Shown here piece after piece: positions 1 through 7,550 of a stretch of 22,444 bases of DNA. A program made the position numbers and the translations under genes. Every line of letters starts with the position of its first letter. The stretch's first letter is position 1. This DNA is from a virus: IMG/VR virus record IMGVR_UViG_3300037264_002731, positions 1 to 22,444 of that record; one strand, given 5' to 3'. The notes under the pieces were generated by a model. That model made no database searches. It saw nothing but the letters and a program-made list of their open reading frames with translations, and had not been told where the DNA came from.

Positions 1-1
1 A

Positions 2-955
2 CGGTATGATTTAGAATCTGGTGGCACTAAAACAGGCTACGCTTTAGATTCCTACCTCTCCCACGTAGGCGACTACCTTCGGCAGAATGTAGACCCTGCC
101 AAGCTCCAGCAGTACGACCTCGTGCGAGCGGTGAAGGAGACCGCCGCCAACGATGCAAGGGTGGCGAAGGAGATGGAGAAGGCAAGTTTGTCTAGCATGA
201 AGGACTTGCCTGTACACAAAGACTACGGGGATGGGTTTAAGTGGGTGGAATTGAAGAAATTAGACAAGCTTCCTGAAAATCAATGGAAGAATGTACGTCA
301 TGCTAAGAAGGGTGAGAATGTTCCTACAGGCATAGAAGGAGACTTTGTTGCTCTTGGACCTGACGGAAAGCCTATAATGAATAATTATACCTCCCAAGTC
401 GCCACAGGTCGCACCCCTGAAGAAGCCCACCTCGCCGGCCAGCTCGCCCAGGAGGGCAACCAAATGGGCCACTGTGTGGGAGGGTACTGTGAGGGAGTTG
501 CGAGTGGGAAGAGCCGCATCTACAGCTTGCGGGATGGGAAAGGGAAGAGTCATGTGACGGTGGAGGTGGAGCCTCCGAATAAAGTAATTGATGCTACTGC
601 CTTCACGGGAGGTCGCATTCGAGGAGAAATGCCAAGAGAAGAACTTATTCGACGACTTCCTGAATTAGAACGTGGGCCTTGGCCTGAAGAAGTAGTTCGA
701 AAGTCTGATGGGACTGTCGATCTTTCTCACTGGAGAGATTCGTTAGAGCAACAGAATATCCTCCAAATCAAAGGCAAGCAAAACCGCGCACCTGTTGCAG
801 AGTACCTGCCGTATGTGCAGGACTTCGTGAAGAGTGGGAAGTGGGGGGAAGTAGGAGACTTGGGGAACGCAGGAATGCTTCGCACCAAGGAAGGCTATAT
901 GACCGCTGAAGAGGCCAAGAAAGCTGGCTTAGATTCCATAGAGGGGAGATTCTAG
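2..955 (+). CDS. PcfJ-domain protein, C-terminal part (5' end outside window)
   Basis: The frame is open from the first bases of the window, so the gene begins upstream and 317 residues are visible. A GTG at 122 exists, but in-frame sequence before it reads as normal protein. A PcfJ-like domain occupies roughly residues 145-290: a His-Cys-Val-Gly-Gly-Tyr-Cys motif near residue 157, then an Ile-Tyr-Ser-Leu-Arg-Asp strand, a Thr-Val-Glu-Val strand and a Gln-Ile-Lys-Gly-Lys-x-Asn motif. PcfJ was named from a conjugative plasmid. Similar domains occur in phage proteins, where their role is unknown. It lies directly upstream of the head-tail adaptor in the virion operon. Codons at about 190-400 and 570-770 are more A/T-rich than the flanks, suggesting mosaic origin. 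Domain call fairly sure; role unknown. Confidence 0.7.
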   Translation, partial: RYDLESGGTKTGYALDSYLSHVGDYLRQNVDPAKLQQYDLVRAVKETAANDARVAKEMEKASLSSMKDLPVHKDYGDGFKWVELKKLDKLPENQWKNVRHAKKGENVPTGIEGDFVALGPDGKPIMNNYTSQVATGRTPEEAHLAGQLAQEGNQMGHCVGGYCEGVASGKSRIYSLRDGKGKSHVTVEVEPPNKVIDATAFTGGRIRGEMPREELIRRLPELERGPWPEEVVRKSDGTVDLSHWRDSLEQQNILQIKGKQNRAPVAEYLPYVQDFVKSGKWGEVGDLGNAGMLRTKEGYMTAEEAKKAGLDSIEGRF

Positions 956-1950
956 TGGCGACTTCTGGTAGCTGGAATTACTCAGTCACAGCCTTGCAGG
1001 TGATAACCTCCGCCGCTGAGGACATTGGCGTGGTGGCCAATGGCCAGTCCCTTGACAGCAATGACTTGGCAACTATGCTCCGCACCCTCAACTTGCTGGT
1101 GAAGCAGTGGCAAGGCACCTCCGACAAGTTCCCCGGCCTCAAGGTGTGGACTCGCCAGCGCCTCGTCATCTTCCCAGTGGCGAGCCAGATCCGCTACCTT
1201 GTGGGACCCGCGAGCACAGATGACAGGGCCAGTGTGAACTCCCTCGCCACAGTCAGCACAGCCGCGAAGGCCGCGAACGCTACAGCCCTCGTAGTAAGCA
1301 GCACCACAGGGATGACCGCCGCCGACATCCTGGGCATCGTGTTGGACAGCGGGGCCATCGGCTGGACTACTATCACCACAGTGACAAACGGCACAGACCT
1401 CGTGCTTCCAGCAAACACCCTCGGGGCCGCGGCCTCCGGCAAGGCAGTATTCACGTACACCTCCAAGGCCCAGAGGTTCGTGGAAATCGAGTCTGCGAGC
1501 CTCCGAGACAACAGTGCCGTGGGCCAGCCAATAGACATTCCCCTTGACATCTACACAGATGTCCAGCAGTACGAGTCCCTCGCGCAGAAGTACGCCTCCG
1601 GCGACCCCACAGCTATCCTCGTGGAGCCTGGAAGGATCAACACAGCGGTGACTTGCAACTTTGCCCCGGCGAACATGTATAAGACCCTCCGAGCGACTGT
1701 CATCTACCCGGCGGAGGACTATGATGATGCAGCCGGCGCTGATGACATTGCCTACCCCCAGGAGTACTTCGCGGCCATTGAGTGGGAGCTTGCGTTCAGG
1801 AGCGCACCGAAGTTCGGCAAAGAGTGGACAAAGGCCATGAGTGATGTGTACCAAGTGGCTGTGAAAGACGCTGTGTTCTTGAATCCTGGAGACACTCCTC
1901 TGCACTTCGAGCCGGGGAGAGACTCCATTGTGGGCTCCACGAGACCCTGA
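955..1950 (+). CDS. P22 gp4-like head-to-tail adaptor (tail accessory factor)
   Basis: 331 residues, GTG start sharing one base with the upstream TAG (TAGTG), with GAGGGGAG seven bases before it. The N-terminal helical part, residues 1-75, has the pattern of P22 tail accessory factor gp4 homologues: a paired-helix segment with Leu-Arg-Thr-Leu-Asn-Leu-Leu-Val-Lys-Gln-Trp, then an aromatic strand. In that family the protein binds below the portal and starts tail assembly. Residues about 95-165 form a Thr/Ala-rich beta insertion (Ser-Ser-Thr-Thr-Gly-Met, Val-Leu-Asp-Ser-Gly) seen in many environmental podovirus versions. The C-terminal part carries a Pro-Gln-Glu-Tyr-Phe-x-Ala-Ile-Glu-Trp helix. 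Its place immediately before gp10-like sequences supports the call, which rests on pattern and synteny. Confidence 0.65.
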   Translation: MATSGSWNYSVTALQVITSAAEDIGVVANGQSLDSNDLATMLRTLNLLVKQWQGTSDKFPGLKVWTRQRLVIFPVASQIRYLVGPASTDDRASVNSLATVSTAAKAANATALVVSSTTGMTAADILGIVLDSGAIGWTTITTVTNGTDLVLPANTLGAAASGKAVFTYTSKAQRFVEIESASLRDNSAVGQPIDIPLDIYTDVQQYESLAQKYASGDPTAILVEPGRINTAVTCNFAPANMYKTLRATVIYPAEDYDDAAGADDIAYPQEYFAAIEWELAFRSAPKFGKEWTKAMSDVYQVAVKDAVFLNPGDTPLHFEPGRDSIVGSTRP

Positions 1951-2204
1951 TGGCTGATTCCATCGGCAAGCGGATGAGTATGATCTTTAACCTTGAGTCT
2001 CGGGCTGGAGGCCTCACGAAGGACTGCTTCATTACTAATGGCTTCGCGGAGCCAGAAGAGAACGCAGTTTATATGAGGCCGGGGGTCACGCTCTACAAGA
2101 CTTCCGCCGGGACTCGTGGGCAGGCTGTCCTCACGGGCACAGCCACGAACTCCGCTGGAATGTGGGTTGTGACAGATGCCAAGCTCTTCAGCGGAGTCGC
2201 CTAG
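1950..2204 (+). CDS. Truncated gp10-like N-terminal fragment (packaged-DNA stabilisation / tail hub)
   Basis: 84 residues. The ATG shares one base with the previous TGA (TGATG). Residues 14-62 match the beginning of gp10-type packaged-DNA stabilisation proteins: Leu-Glu-Ser-Arg-Ala-Gly, then Ile-Thr-Asn-Gly-Phe-x-Glu, a Met-Arg-Pro-Gly strand and Gly-Gln-Ala-Val-Leu. The protein stops after what would be the first strands of the propeller (Trp-Val-Val-Thr-Asp-Ala-Lys-Leu-Phe). The missing body is found 1.8 kb downstream at 4014-5408. Either this is a remnant of a gp10-like gene broken by insertion of the adhesin gene, or a short protein that still docks to the tail hub. No frameshift visible here would rejoin it to the body. 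Confidence 0.6.
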   Translation: MADSIGKRMSMIFNLESRAGGLTKDCFITNGFAEPEENAVYMRPGVTLYKTSAGTRGQAVLTGTATNSAGMWVVTDAKLFSGVA

Positions 2205-4012
2205 TGGCGAGGAAGCCCTTCCCTGTGCCTGAGGCCCAAGAAGCGAAGCCCGCTACGAGGGTGCTGCTTGCCCAGAAGCTTGAATCTCGCGCGGGGGAGA
2301 TAGACTCCGGCGGCCTCATTACAAATGGCTTTGTGGAGAAGAGGAGAGGGCGCTTTGAGCTTGCCCCCCGCCCAGGCCTCGACATCGCCTTTGATGCCAC
2401 ATTCACTGGAGGCTTCGTGAGTGGGCAGGGCCTCCTTATGGGAGATCCTGATGGGACTTCAACCTCAGGTTCTTACATCATCGGAGCTGGCACAGGGGGC
2501 ACAGGGGGCACAGGGGGCACCTTCCTCCGGCGGCTCCCGAATAAGCTTACCTTCACTGTCCAGCCTTCTAATGTAGGTTTAGACACCGCAATCTCCCCTT
2601 CTATTCAAGTGGCCCTGCAAGACTGGGCAGGGAATACTTTAACCGCCGCGAAGAGCTATGTAACTCTCACGCTTGACTCGAACCCAGGGTCAGCCTCCCT
2701 TGGGGGAACTCTCCGTGTAGCAACTGTTGATGGTGTAGCTACGTTCAGCGATATTGAGCTTGACCAACAAGGAGCTGATTATACGCTTAAAGCTTCTATT
2801 CCTGGAGCGTCTAAGATAAGTAGCTCTTTCAATGTGGATGCGGAGCTTGTCTTTACTCAGCAGCCTATTGACGTCGACCCCAGTATAGCTATCTCTCCCG
2901 CTGTGACTGTGGCAATGTATGCTAATGGAGTGCCACTTACCACTTGGACTGGAAATGTCTCAATAAGTATAAGCACGAATCCTGGAGGGGGAACCCTCTC
3001 TGGTACTACTACTGTGGCTGCTGTTGCGGGAGTGGCTACTTTTAGTAACCTTTCTATAAACAACGCAGGAGACGGATACACGCTTGCGGCAAGCACCTCA
3101 GGGGCAGATTCTGTCACAAGCGATTCCTTCAACATAGCCACGGCTCGCCTAGTTACGATTACGGGCGGCTCCAATGTAGATGTTTACACTCAGGCTCTTG
3201 CAGCCTATGCGGATGCTGGGACGGCCTCAGCATTGTATAGGGTAAAGGTTACAGGAAATGTAGTTACAATGACCTGGGACTCTGGGGGTCAATTCCCTGT
3301 GGGGGCTACGTTTAGATTTGTACCCTTAGCCACTATCTACGGAATTGGGGGCTTAGGAGGTATATCTTCTAATAGCGCTACTGCTGGAGGAAATGGTACA
3401 GCTGGAACAAATGCACTTACTTTGAACTCTAAAAATGTTTCCATAAGTAACGGGTCAGGAAATATCTGGGGTGGAGGTGGAGGAGGTGGAGGAGGTGGAG
3501 GAGCTAACTCTAATGGCGCTGGGCAAGTGGAGGTTTGTGGGGGCGGTGGAGGTTCTGGTGCTGGTGGCACAACACGAGCAGGAGGTGTGACTGGTACAGG
3601 TGGTTTTAAAGCCAGAGCCGTAACTAACTCTGGTACTCCTATCCAAGATACTTTAGGGACTGTATCAGATGCTTCAGGGGCTGCGACTCTATCCTTTATA
3701 AGCACTAATGGTGGGGATGGCACAGCTTCTGGACCTGGTGCAGGAGGAGCATTGTCTGCAGGAGATGCCTCAACTGTGGGAGGAAAGACTATTTCTTCAG
3801 AAGGGGGCCTTGGAGGTGCAGGGGGTGACTTTGGAGCTGTAGGGGTTGCAGGGGCTGTGAGTACAGGAAGCGCTGTTGGTTCAGGCCCAGCTTTTTTTGT
3901 GGCTAATGGAGGTACTGGAGGAGCTGCTGGAAAGGCTATTTCCCTTGGTGGAGGCACTGCGAGCTTCACCTCTGGCAATACCGCGGCCCGCGTGAAAGGA
4001 GCAGTGAGCTAA
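2204..4012 (+). CDS. Chimeric adhesin: gp10-like N-terminus, two Ig-like domains, polyglycine-rich tip
   Basis: 602 residues from the GTG at 2204, which shares a base with the upstream TAG (TAGTG); an in-frame ATG at 2162 would lie wholly inside the previous gene. Residues 20-80 repeat the gp10-type start (Leu-Glu-Ser-Arg-Ala-Gly, Ile-Thr-Asn-Gly-Phe-Val-Glu, Arg-Pro-Gly, Gly-Gln-Gly-Leu-Leu). A Gly-Thr-Gly linker near residue 96 leads to two tandem bacterial Ig-like repeats, about 113-213 and 214-316, each with an Asn-Pro-Gly strand and Gly-Val-Ala-Thr-Phe-Ser. From about 380 the chain is Gly-rich, including eleven consecutive glycines, and ends with Gly-Gly-Ala-Ala-Gly-Lys-Ala-Ile and a short beta tail. 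Polyglycine-II bundles form the receptor-binding tip of T-even gp38 adhesins, so a receptor-binding role is inferred. The stretch from about 2540 to 3960 is richer in A/T-ending codons than its neighbours, consistent with separate acquisition. Confidence 0.7.
   Translation: MARKPFPVPEAQEAKPATRVLLAQKLESRAGEIDSGGLITNGFVEKRRGRFELAPRPGLDIAFDATFTGGFVSGQGLLMGDPDGTSTSGSYIIGAGTGGTGGTGGTFLRRLPNKLTFTVQPSNVGLDTAISPSIQVALQDWAGNTLTAAKSYVTLTLDSNPGSASLGGTLRVATVDGVATFSDIELDQQGADYTLKASIPGASKISSSFNVDAELVFTQQPIDVDPSIAISPAVTVAMYANGVPLTTWTGNVSISISTNPGGGTLSGTTTVAAVAGVATFSNLSINNAGDGYTLAASTSGADSVTSDSFNIATARLVTITGGSNVDVYTQALAAYADAGTASALYRVKVTGNVVTMTWDSGGQFPVGATFRFVPLATIYGIGGLGGISSNSATAGGNGTAGTNALTLNSKNVSISNGSGNIWGGGGGGGGGGGANSNGAGQVEVCGGGGGSGAGGTTRAGGVTGTGGFKARAVTNSGTPIQDTLGTVSDASGAATLSFISTNGGDGTASGPGAGGALSAGDASTVGGKTISSEGGLGGAGGDFGAVGVAGAVSTGSAVGSGPAFFVANGGTGGAAGKAISLGGGTASFTSGNTAARVKGAVS
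2489..2515 (+). repeat. Three tandem copies of GGCACAGGG
   Basis: A nine-base unit is repeated three times exactly and followed by a partial copy (GGCACC). It encodes the Gly-Thr-Gly linker between the gp10-like start and the Ig-like repeats of the adhesin, i.e. the probable fusion joint. Slippage here would lengthen or shorten the linker by whole Gly-Thr-Gly units without breaking the frame. Confidence 0.85.
3470..3502 (+). repeat. GGWGGA-type low-complexity run coding for polyglycine
   Basis: A purine-rich run of GGT and GGA codons encodes the eleven-glycine segment of the adhesin tip. It opens a longer glycine-rich stretch that continues to about 3950. Confidence 0.8.
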
Positions 4013-4013
4013 C

Positions 4014-5408
4014 ATGCCCATAAACCCAGGCTCCGCCCTCACTGGTATCACCACCACAGAGAAAGTGGATAGCGCCCTTGTGAAGGACGCGAATGTGGCT
4101 ATGCTCAAGGGCTTGGCGGCCGCCTACAGCATCGCTATGAGCACAGGCATCGCCACAGCCATCACCACGAACTACCCCGCCTTGACTGTTCGAGGCGTCC
4201 AGTACCTCGATGGCCTCTTCTATGTCATGGAGCCAGATGGCACAATCTGGAACACCCTGAATGACGATGACCCAGCCACCTGGGACACCCTTGGCTTCAT
4301 CACAGCGGAGTTCGAGCCAGACAATGGAGTCTTCCTTGGGAAGTTCCTCAATCGCCTTGTGGCCTTCGGACAGTGGAGCACAGAACTCTTCTGGGACGCG
4401 GGGAACAGTCCAGGCTCCCCCCTCAGTCCTGTAAGCAACGGAGTCCTTCTCATCGGCTGTGCCCACGCAGACAGTGTGGCGCAGACAGAGAGCACCCTCA
4501 TCTGGATGGCCCGTCGGAAAGGGCAGGGCTCAACTGTCCACAAAGGCCGCTTCATCGCAATGATGGAGGGAGAGTCTTACATCACGATCTCCACGCCAGA
4601 TGTGTGTAGAGTGCTGGACGCAGATGACCTCGCGTCTGTGTACTCTGCAACGATAGAGCTTGCAGGCCACACGTGGTATATCCTGAGCCTTGGGACCACA
4701 GGTGTGAGCCTTGTGTATGACTTGAGCACGAAGTTCTGGTACATCTGGACACGCCTCACAGTGGGGAGCCCAGTCACCCTCACAACCCTCACCCAGAGTG
4801 GAGGCCTCGCCACCGCCACGAAGGCTGGGCATGGCTTCAGTGATGGAGACCCTGTAACGATTGCGGGGGCCACGCCCTCAGGCTACAACCTATCTCGCAT
4901 AAATGTGAATGTGCTCAGCTCCTCAGTGTTCACGTATCCTGTGAGCTCGGCCCTCACTACGCCGGCCACTGGCACGATCACAGCCACTGGTTGGACAGAA
5001 AGCTACTTCAATGCTGTGACGAGCTGCGGGTTTGGAGACACGCAAGTTATCCTTGATGCCGCCGGGAACCTTCTCTCCTTCGGTCTCGACTCCGCGGATG
5101 ACCTTACCACAAGCCCGATAAACTGGAAGATCCGCACTTCCACCCAGGACAATGGGAATAACAATAACAAGTTCTGCGCTGGGGTGACCCCCATCACAGA
5201 CAAGGTAGCTGCCACTGGTCTCCTCCGCTATACAGACGATGACTATGTGACTTACTCCTACTTTAGGAGATTCGACCTATCTCTGGATAGACCCCAGAAC
5301 CAGAGGTATGGGAAGTATAGACGTAGAGCCTGGGAATGGCGCTACACCGCGGCCCTCAGAACGAGGATTGAAGCGTTGGAGTTGGACTTGGCCCAAGGCC
5401 AGAAGTAA
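4014..5408 (+). CDS. P22 gp10-like packaged-DNA stabilisation / tail hub protein, propeller body
   Basis: 464 residues; AAAGGAG precedes the ATG by 12 bases and overlaps the adhesin's end. Gp10-family signatures run in order: Val-Gln-Tyr-Leu-Asp-Gly-Leu-Phe with Glu-Pro-Asp-Gly-Thr-Ile-Trp at residues 62-79, Leu-Val-Ala-Phe-Gly-x-Trp-Ser-Thr-Glu with Asp-Ala-Gly-Asn near 108-128, Ile-Gly-Cys-Ala near 146, and Ile-Ser-Thr-Pro-Asp near 197. In P22, gp10 forms a hexameric hub below gp4 that closes the DNA channel and carries spikes and needle. An insertion at about 246-325 has the His-Gly-Phe-x-x-Gly-Asp-x-Val-x-Ile-x-Gly-Ala pattern common in phage beta-domains. The usual N-terminus (Glu-Ser-Arg ... 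Arg-Pro-Gly) is absent and is found instead in the genes at 1950 and 2204. Confidence 0.8.
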   Translation: MPINPGSALTGITTTEKVDSALVKDANVAMLKGLAAAYSIAMSTGIATAITTNYPALTVRGVQYLDGLFYVMEPDGTIWNTLNDDDPATWDTLGFITAEFEPDNGVFLGKFLNRLVAFGQWSTELFWDAGNSPGSPLSPVSNGVLLIGCAHADSVAQTESTLIWMARRKGQGSTVHKGRFIAMMEGESYITISTPDVCRVLDADDLASVYSATIELAGHTWYILSLGTTGVSLVYDLSTKFWYIWTRLTVGSPVTLTTLTQSGGLATATKAGHGFSDGDPVTIAGATPSGYNLSRINVNVLSSSVFTYPVSSALTTPATGTITATGWTESYFNAVTSCGFGDTQVILDAAGNLLSFGLDSADDLTTSPINWKIRTSTQDNGNNNNKFCAGVTPITDKVAATGLLRYTDDDYVTYSYFRRFDLSLDRPQNQRYGKYRRRAWEWRYTAALRTRIEALELDLAQGQK

Positions 5409-5420
5409 AGGAGCACGACA

Positions 5421-6512
5421 ATGGACGATGACTATAGCTGGGATATGGACTGGGGAGCGGCTGCGCAGCCTACCTTCGCAGGTAGCTTTAACATAGGCCA
5501 AGCTGGCTCAGGTTATAACCAGTACAGAATCTCGCCGGAAGCAGACTTGAACTTGAGCCCGAGTGATCCCGCAAGTGCGTACTACCAGCCTCCTTACAAC
5601 CCCGCCTCAGGGATTGACCCTCGCACTCTTCCCCAGGGAGGGGGCTTGTACTCTGTGGGGGATAATGCTTGGAATTCTCTCTATGCCCCAGGAGGGGGTT
5701 CTAGTAGCTTTAGTCCAGAGGCTTACCAGCCCGCAAGCTATGCTCAGCCTCCTGCCGGTCAGACTTATACTAGCATGTTGGAGCAGCAGAAAGAGCAGGC
5801 ATCAGCTGCTCTTATGTCTTTACTACCTCAAGGCGCCAGCAGCGGTGGTGGCTTCACTGGGGGAGGCACTCAGGCTGGAGGAGGAAGCCGCCCCTCTAGT
5901 GGAGGGGGAAGCAGCAGCTCCTACACTCCCCAACCCTACCAACGCATCCAGCTCGGTGCCCCCGAGCGCACGCTCTACGACCGTTACAGTAGCCTCCTCC
6001 AGAACCCTGAGGGCATGTCCCTTGATCCGGCCTACAAGTTCCTCTTCAACCAAGGGATGCAGGCTTTCAACCGCTCGGCGGCCGCCAAGAGAATGAGAGG
6101 GGCAGGAAACAGCGCGGCTGGGGCTACTTCCTTCGGCCAAGGCCTTGGCTACGACTACATGAACAAGATGCTTCCCCAGTACCAAGCAGGGGCGCAAGAG
6201 GAGCTCCGACGGTTCATGGGGCCGGCGGGCTTGCTCCCCCAGTACACCGGAGCCAACAACCAAGTGACCTCCAAGGAAGGCTCAGACGCCGCGAGCAAGG
6301 ACCTTCTCCCTTACTACCAGCGGATGCTTGAGCAGGGGATGGGAGGGGGCAGCCAGCCAACAGGCGCAAGTTGGGGAGGCCTGACTGAGAGGCCTGCTTA
6401 CACCCAGCCTCGACTGCAGGCGGGTATGGCTCTGGGCGGCTCTCCAAGCTACAGTCCTCCTCCCTTTGATTGGCTCGCCTTCAACGAAGGTGACTATGGG
6501 CAGAACTTCTAG
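5421..6512 (+). CDS. Probable internal virion / DNA-ejection protein
   Basis: 363 residues, ATG with AAAGGAG seven bases upstream. The first 170 residues are low-complexity and rich in Gly, Ser, Pro, Tyr and Gln. Residues about 178-270 form a helical domain with Tyr-Asp-Arg-Tyr, Asn-Pro-Glu-Gly and then Asp-Pro-Ala-Tyr-Lys-Phe-x-Phe-x-Gln-Gly-Met-Gln-Ala-x-Asn-Arg-Ser-Ala-Ala-Ala. That pattern recurs in small ejection-type proteins of podoviruses (P22 gp7-type position). The C-terminus is again disordered-looking. It lies between the tail hub and two larger helical proteins, the usual place for ejection proteins. Function is inferred from motif and order; no catalytic motif is visible. Confidence 0.5.
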   Translation: MDDDYSWDMDWGAAAQPTFAGSFNIGQAGSGYNQYRISPEADLNLSPSDPASAYYQPPYNPASGIDPRTLPQGGGLYSVGDNAWNSLYAPGGGSSSFSPEAYQPASYAQPPAGQTYTSMLEQQKEQASAALMSLLPQGASSGGGFTGGGTQAGGGSRPSSGGGSSSSYTPQPYQRIQLGAPERTLYDRYSSLLQNPEGMSLDPAYKFLFNQGMQAFNRSAAAKRMRGAGNSAAGATSFGQGLGYDYMNKMLPQYQAGAQEELRRFMGPAGLLPQYTGANNQVTSKEGSDAASKDLLPYYQRMLEQGMGGGSQPTGASWGGLTERPAYTQPRLQAGMALGGSPSYSPPPFDWLAFNEGDYGQNF

Positions 6513-6521
6513 GAGAGTGTG

Positions 6522-7550
6522 ATGCCGGGCTACAATGAGACGATGCTGCAAGGAATGCAAGGTGTGCTCCCCCAGATCATGGGGCAGAGGCGCTTGCAGG
6601 AGCAGCAGCAGCAGCGAGCTTGGGAGAGGCAGCTGCAGGCTGCCCAGCTCCAGCGCCAGTATGAAGTGATGCAGCTCCAGGAGCAGAACAGGGCCCAGCA
6701 GCTCTCCATGCAAGAGGCCAACCAGCGGAGGCTGCAACAAGGGATGCAAGATGCTGGCTCGCAGAGGAACCTCGCCAATGAGATGAGGATGATGGGCCTG
6801 CGGCTGCAGGAGAGGGGACAGAATCAGCCTTCCTATGGGGCACCGGAGAACCTGGTGACGGAGGGTGGGGAGCCCATGCGAGTCTTGCGAGATAGCAAGA
6901 CAGGTTCCCTCATTGAGGAGGGGAGTAGGCAGCCAGTGCCGACAACCCGGCGCTTGCTCTCTCCTATGCGGGAGGATGAACTGAAGGACATCAAAGGAAG
7001 CTTTGATGAAGTGCAAGCAGCAGTGGACGCACTAGCCCTTATGAAGGGGAGGAAGGTTGGAGGGCAGAGGGGAGACCCCACCGCCACAGGCTGGGAGGGC
7101 TACGTGCCGGAGGCCGCCCAGACCCTCCTCACACCAGAGAAGGGAGGCATCCTGAGCAAGCTCACTGGTGGAGGCCTCATCGGAGCGATGGGGGGAGAAG
7201 CTGGAGTAGCTACTCGGTCCTCCATAGCGAACCTCTCCACAATGAAGACGAAGGAACGCTCGGGTGCCACAGTGACTCCCTCTGAGTGGGCTCGCCTCAC
7301 CCCTTACATCCCTACAGACAAGGACAACGCAGATGTGGCAAGGGTGAAGCTCCAGCGGTTCATCACAGAGTATGCGAACTTGCTGGAGGGGAAGATGTCC
7401 ACGTACAAGGCAGCAGGCCGGCCCATCCCCAAGCCGATGGCTCAGCTCGCCAACCGCGTGGTGTCCCAGGCTCGCCTCACTGCGAAGGGGGAGCAAGGCT
7501 TGAGCCCCTCAGACCTTAGGGCCCTGGAGAGCATCTATGGAACCCAGTAG
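6522..7550 (+). CDS. Probable internal virion / ejection protein with coiled-coil N-terminus
   Basis: 342 residues from the ATG at 6522; AGGAGAG at 6511-6517 suits this start better than the GTG three bases earlier. Residues 20-105 are almost entirely Gln, Arg, Glu, Leu and Met in heptad-like order, predicting a long coiled coil. A short middle segment (Arg-Val-Leu-Arg-Asp-Ser-Lys-Thr-Gly) resembles a hairpin found in phage internal proteins. The C-terminal half is helical, with Gly-Ala-Thr-Val-Thr-Pro-Ser-Glu followed by Tyr-Ile-Pro and an Arg-x-Lys-Leu-x-x-Phe helix, a pattern shared by large podovirus ejection proteins. It overlaps the next gene by 14 bases. Exact role not recognised. Confidence 0.5.
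   Translation: MPGYNETMLQGMQGVLPQIMGQRRLQEQQQQRAWERQLQAAQLQRQYEVMQLQEQNRAQQLSMQEANQRRLQQGMQDAGSQRNLANEMRMMGLRLQERGQNQPSYGAPENLVTEGGEPMRVLRDSKTGSLIEEGSRQPVPTTRRLLSPMREDELKDIKGSFDEVQAAVDALALMKGRKVGGQRGDPTATGWEGYVPEAAQTLLTPEKGGILSKLTGGGLIGAMGGEAGVATRSSIANLSTMKTKERSGATVTPSEWARLTPYIPTDKDNADVARVKLQRFITEYANLLEGKMSTYKAAGRPIPKPMAQLANRVVSQARLTAKGEQGLSPSDLRALESIYGTQ

Noticed and set aside
982-1905. 307-codon open frame on the minus strand
   Set aside because: It lies wholly antisense to the gp4-like gene. Its protein is rich in His, Cys and Arg with no family pattern, as expected from a shadow frame in GC-rich coding DNA.
2489-3950. CRISPR-like or mobile-element repeats in the adhesin
   Set aside because: The repeats are in-frame Gly-coding microrepeats without spacers or terminal inverted repeats.
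3337-3978. 213-codon Pro/Ala-rich minus-strand frame
   Set aside because: It is the complement of the glycine-rich adhesin tip; GGN codons read backwards give Pro and Thr codons. It is not a real proline-rich protein.
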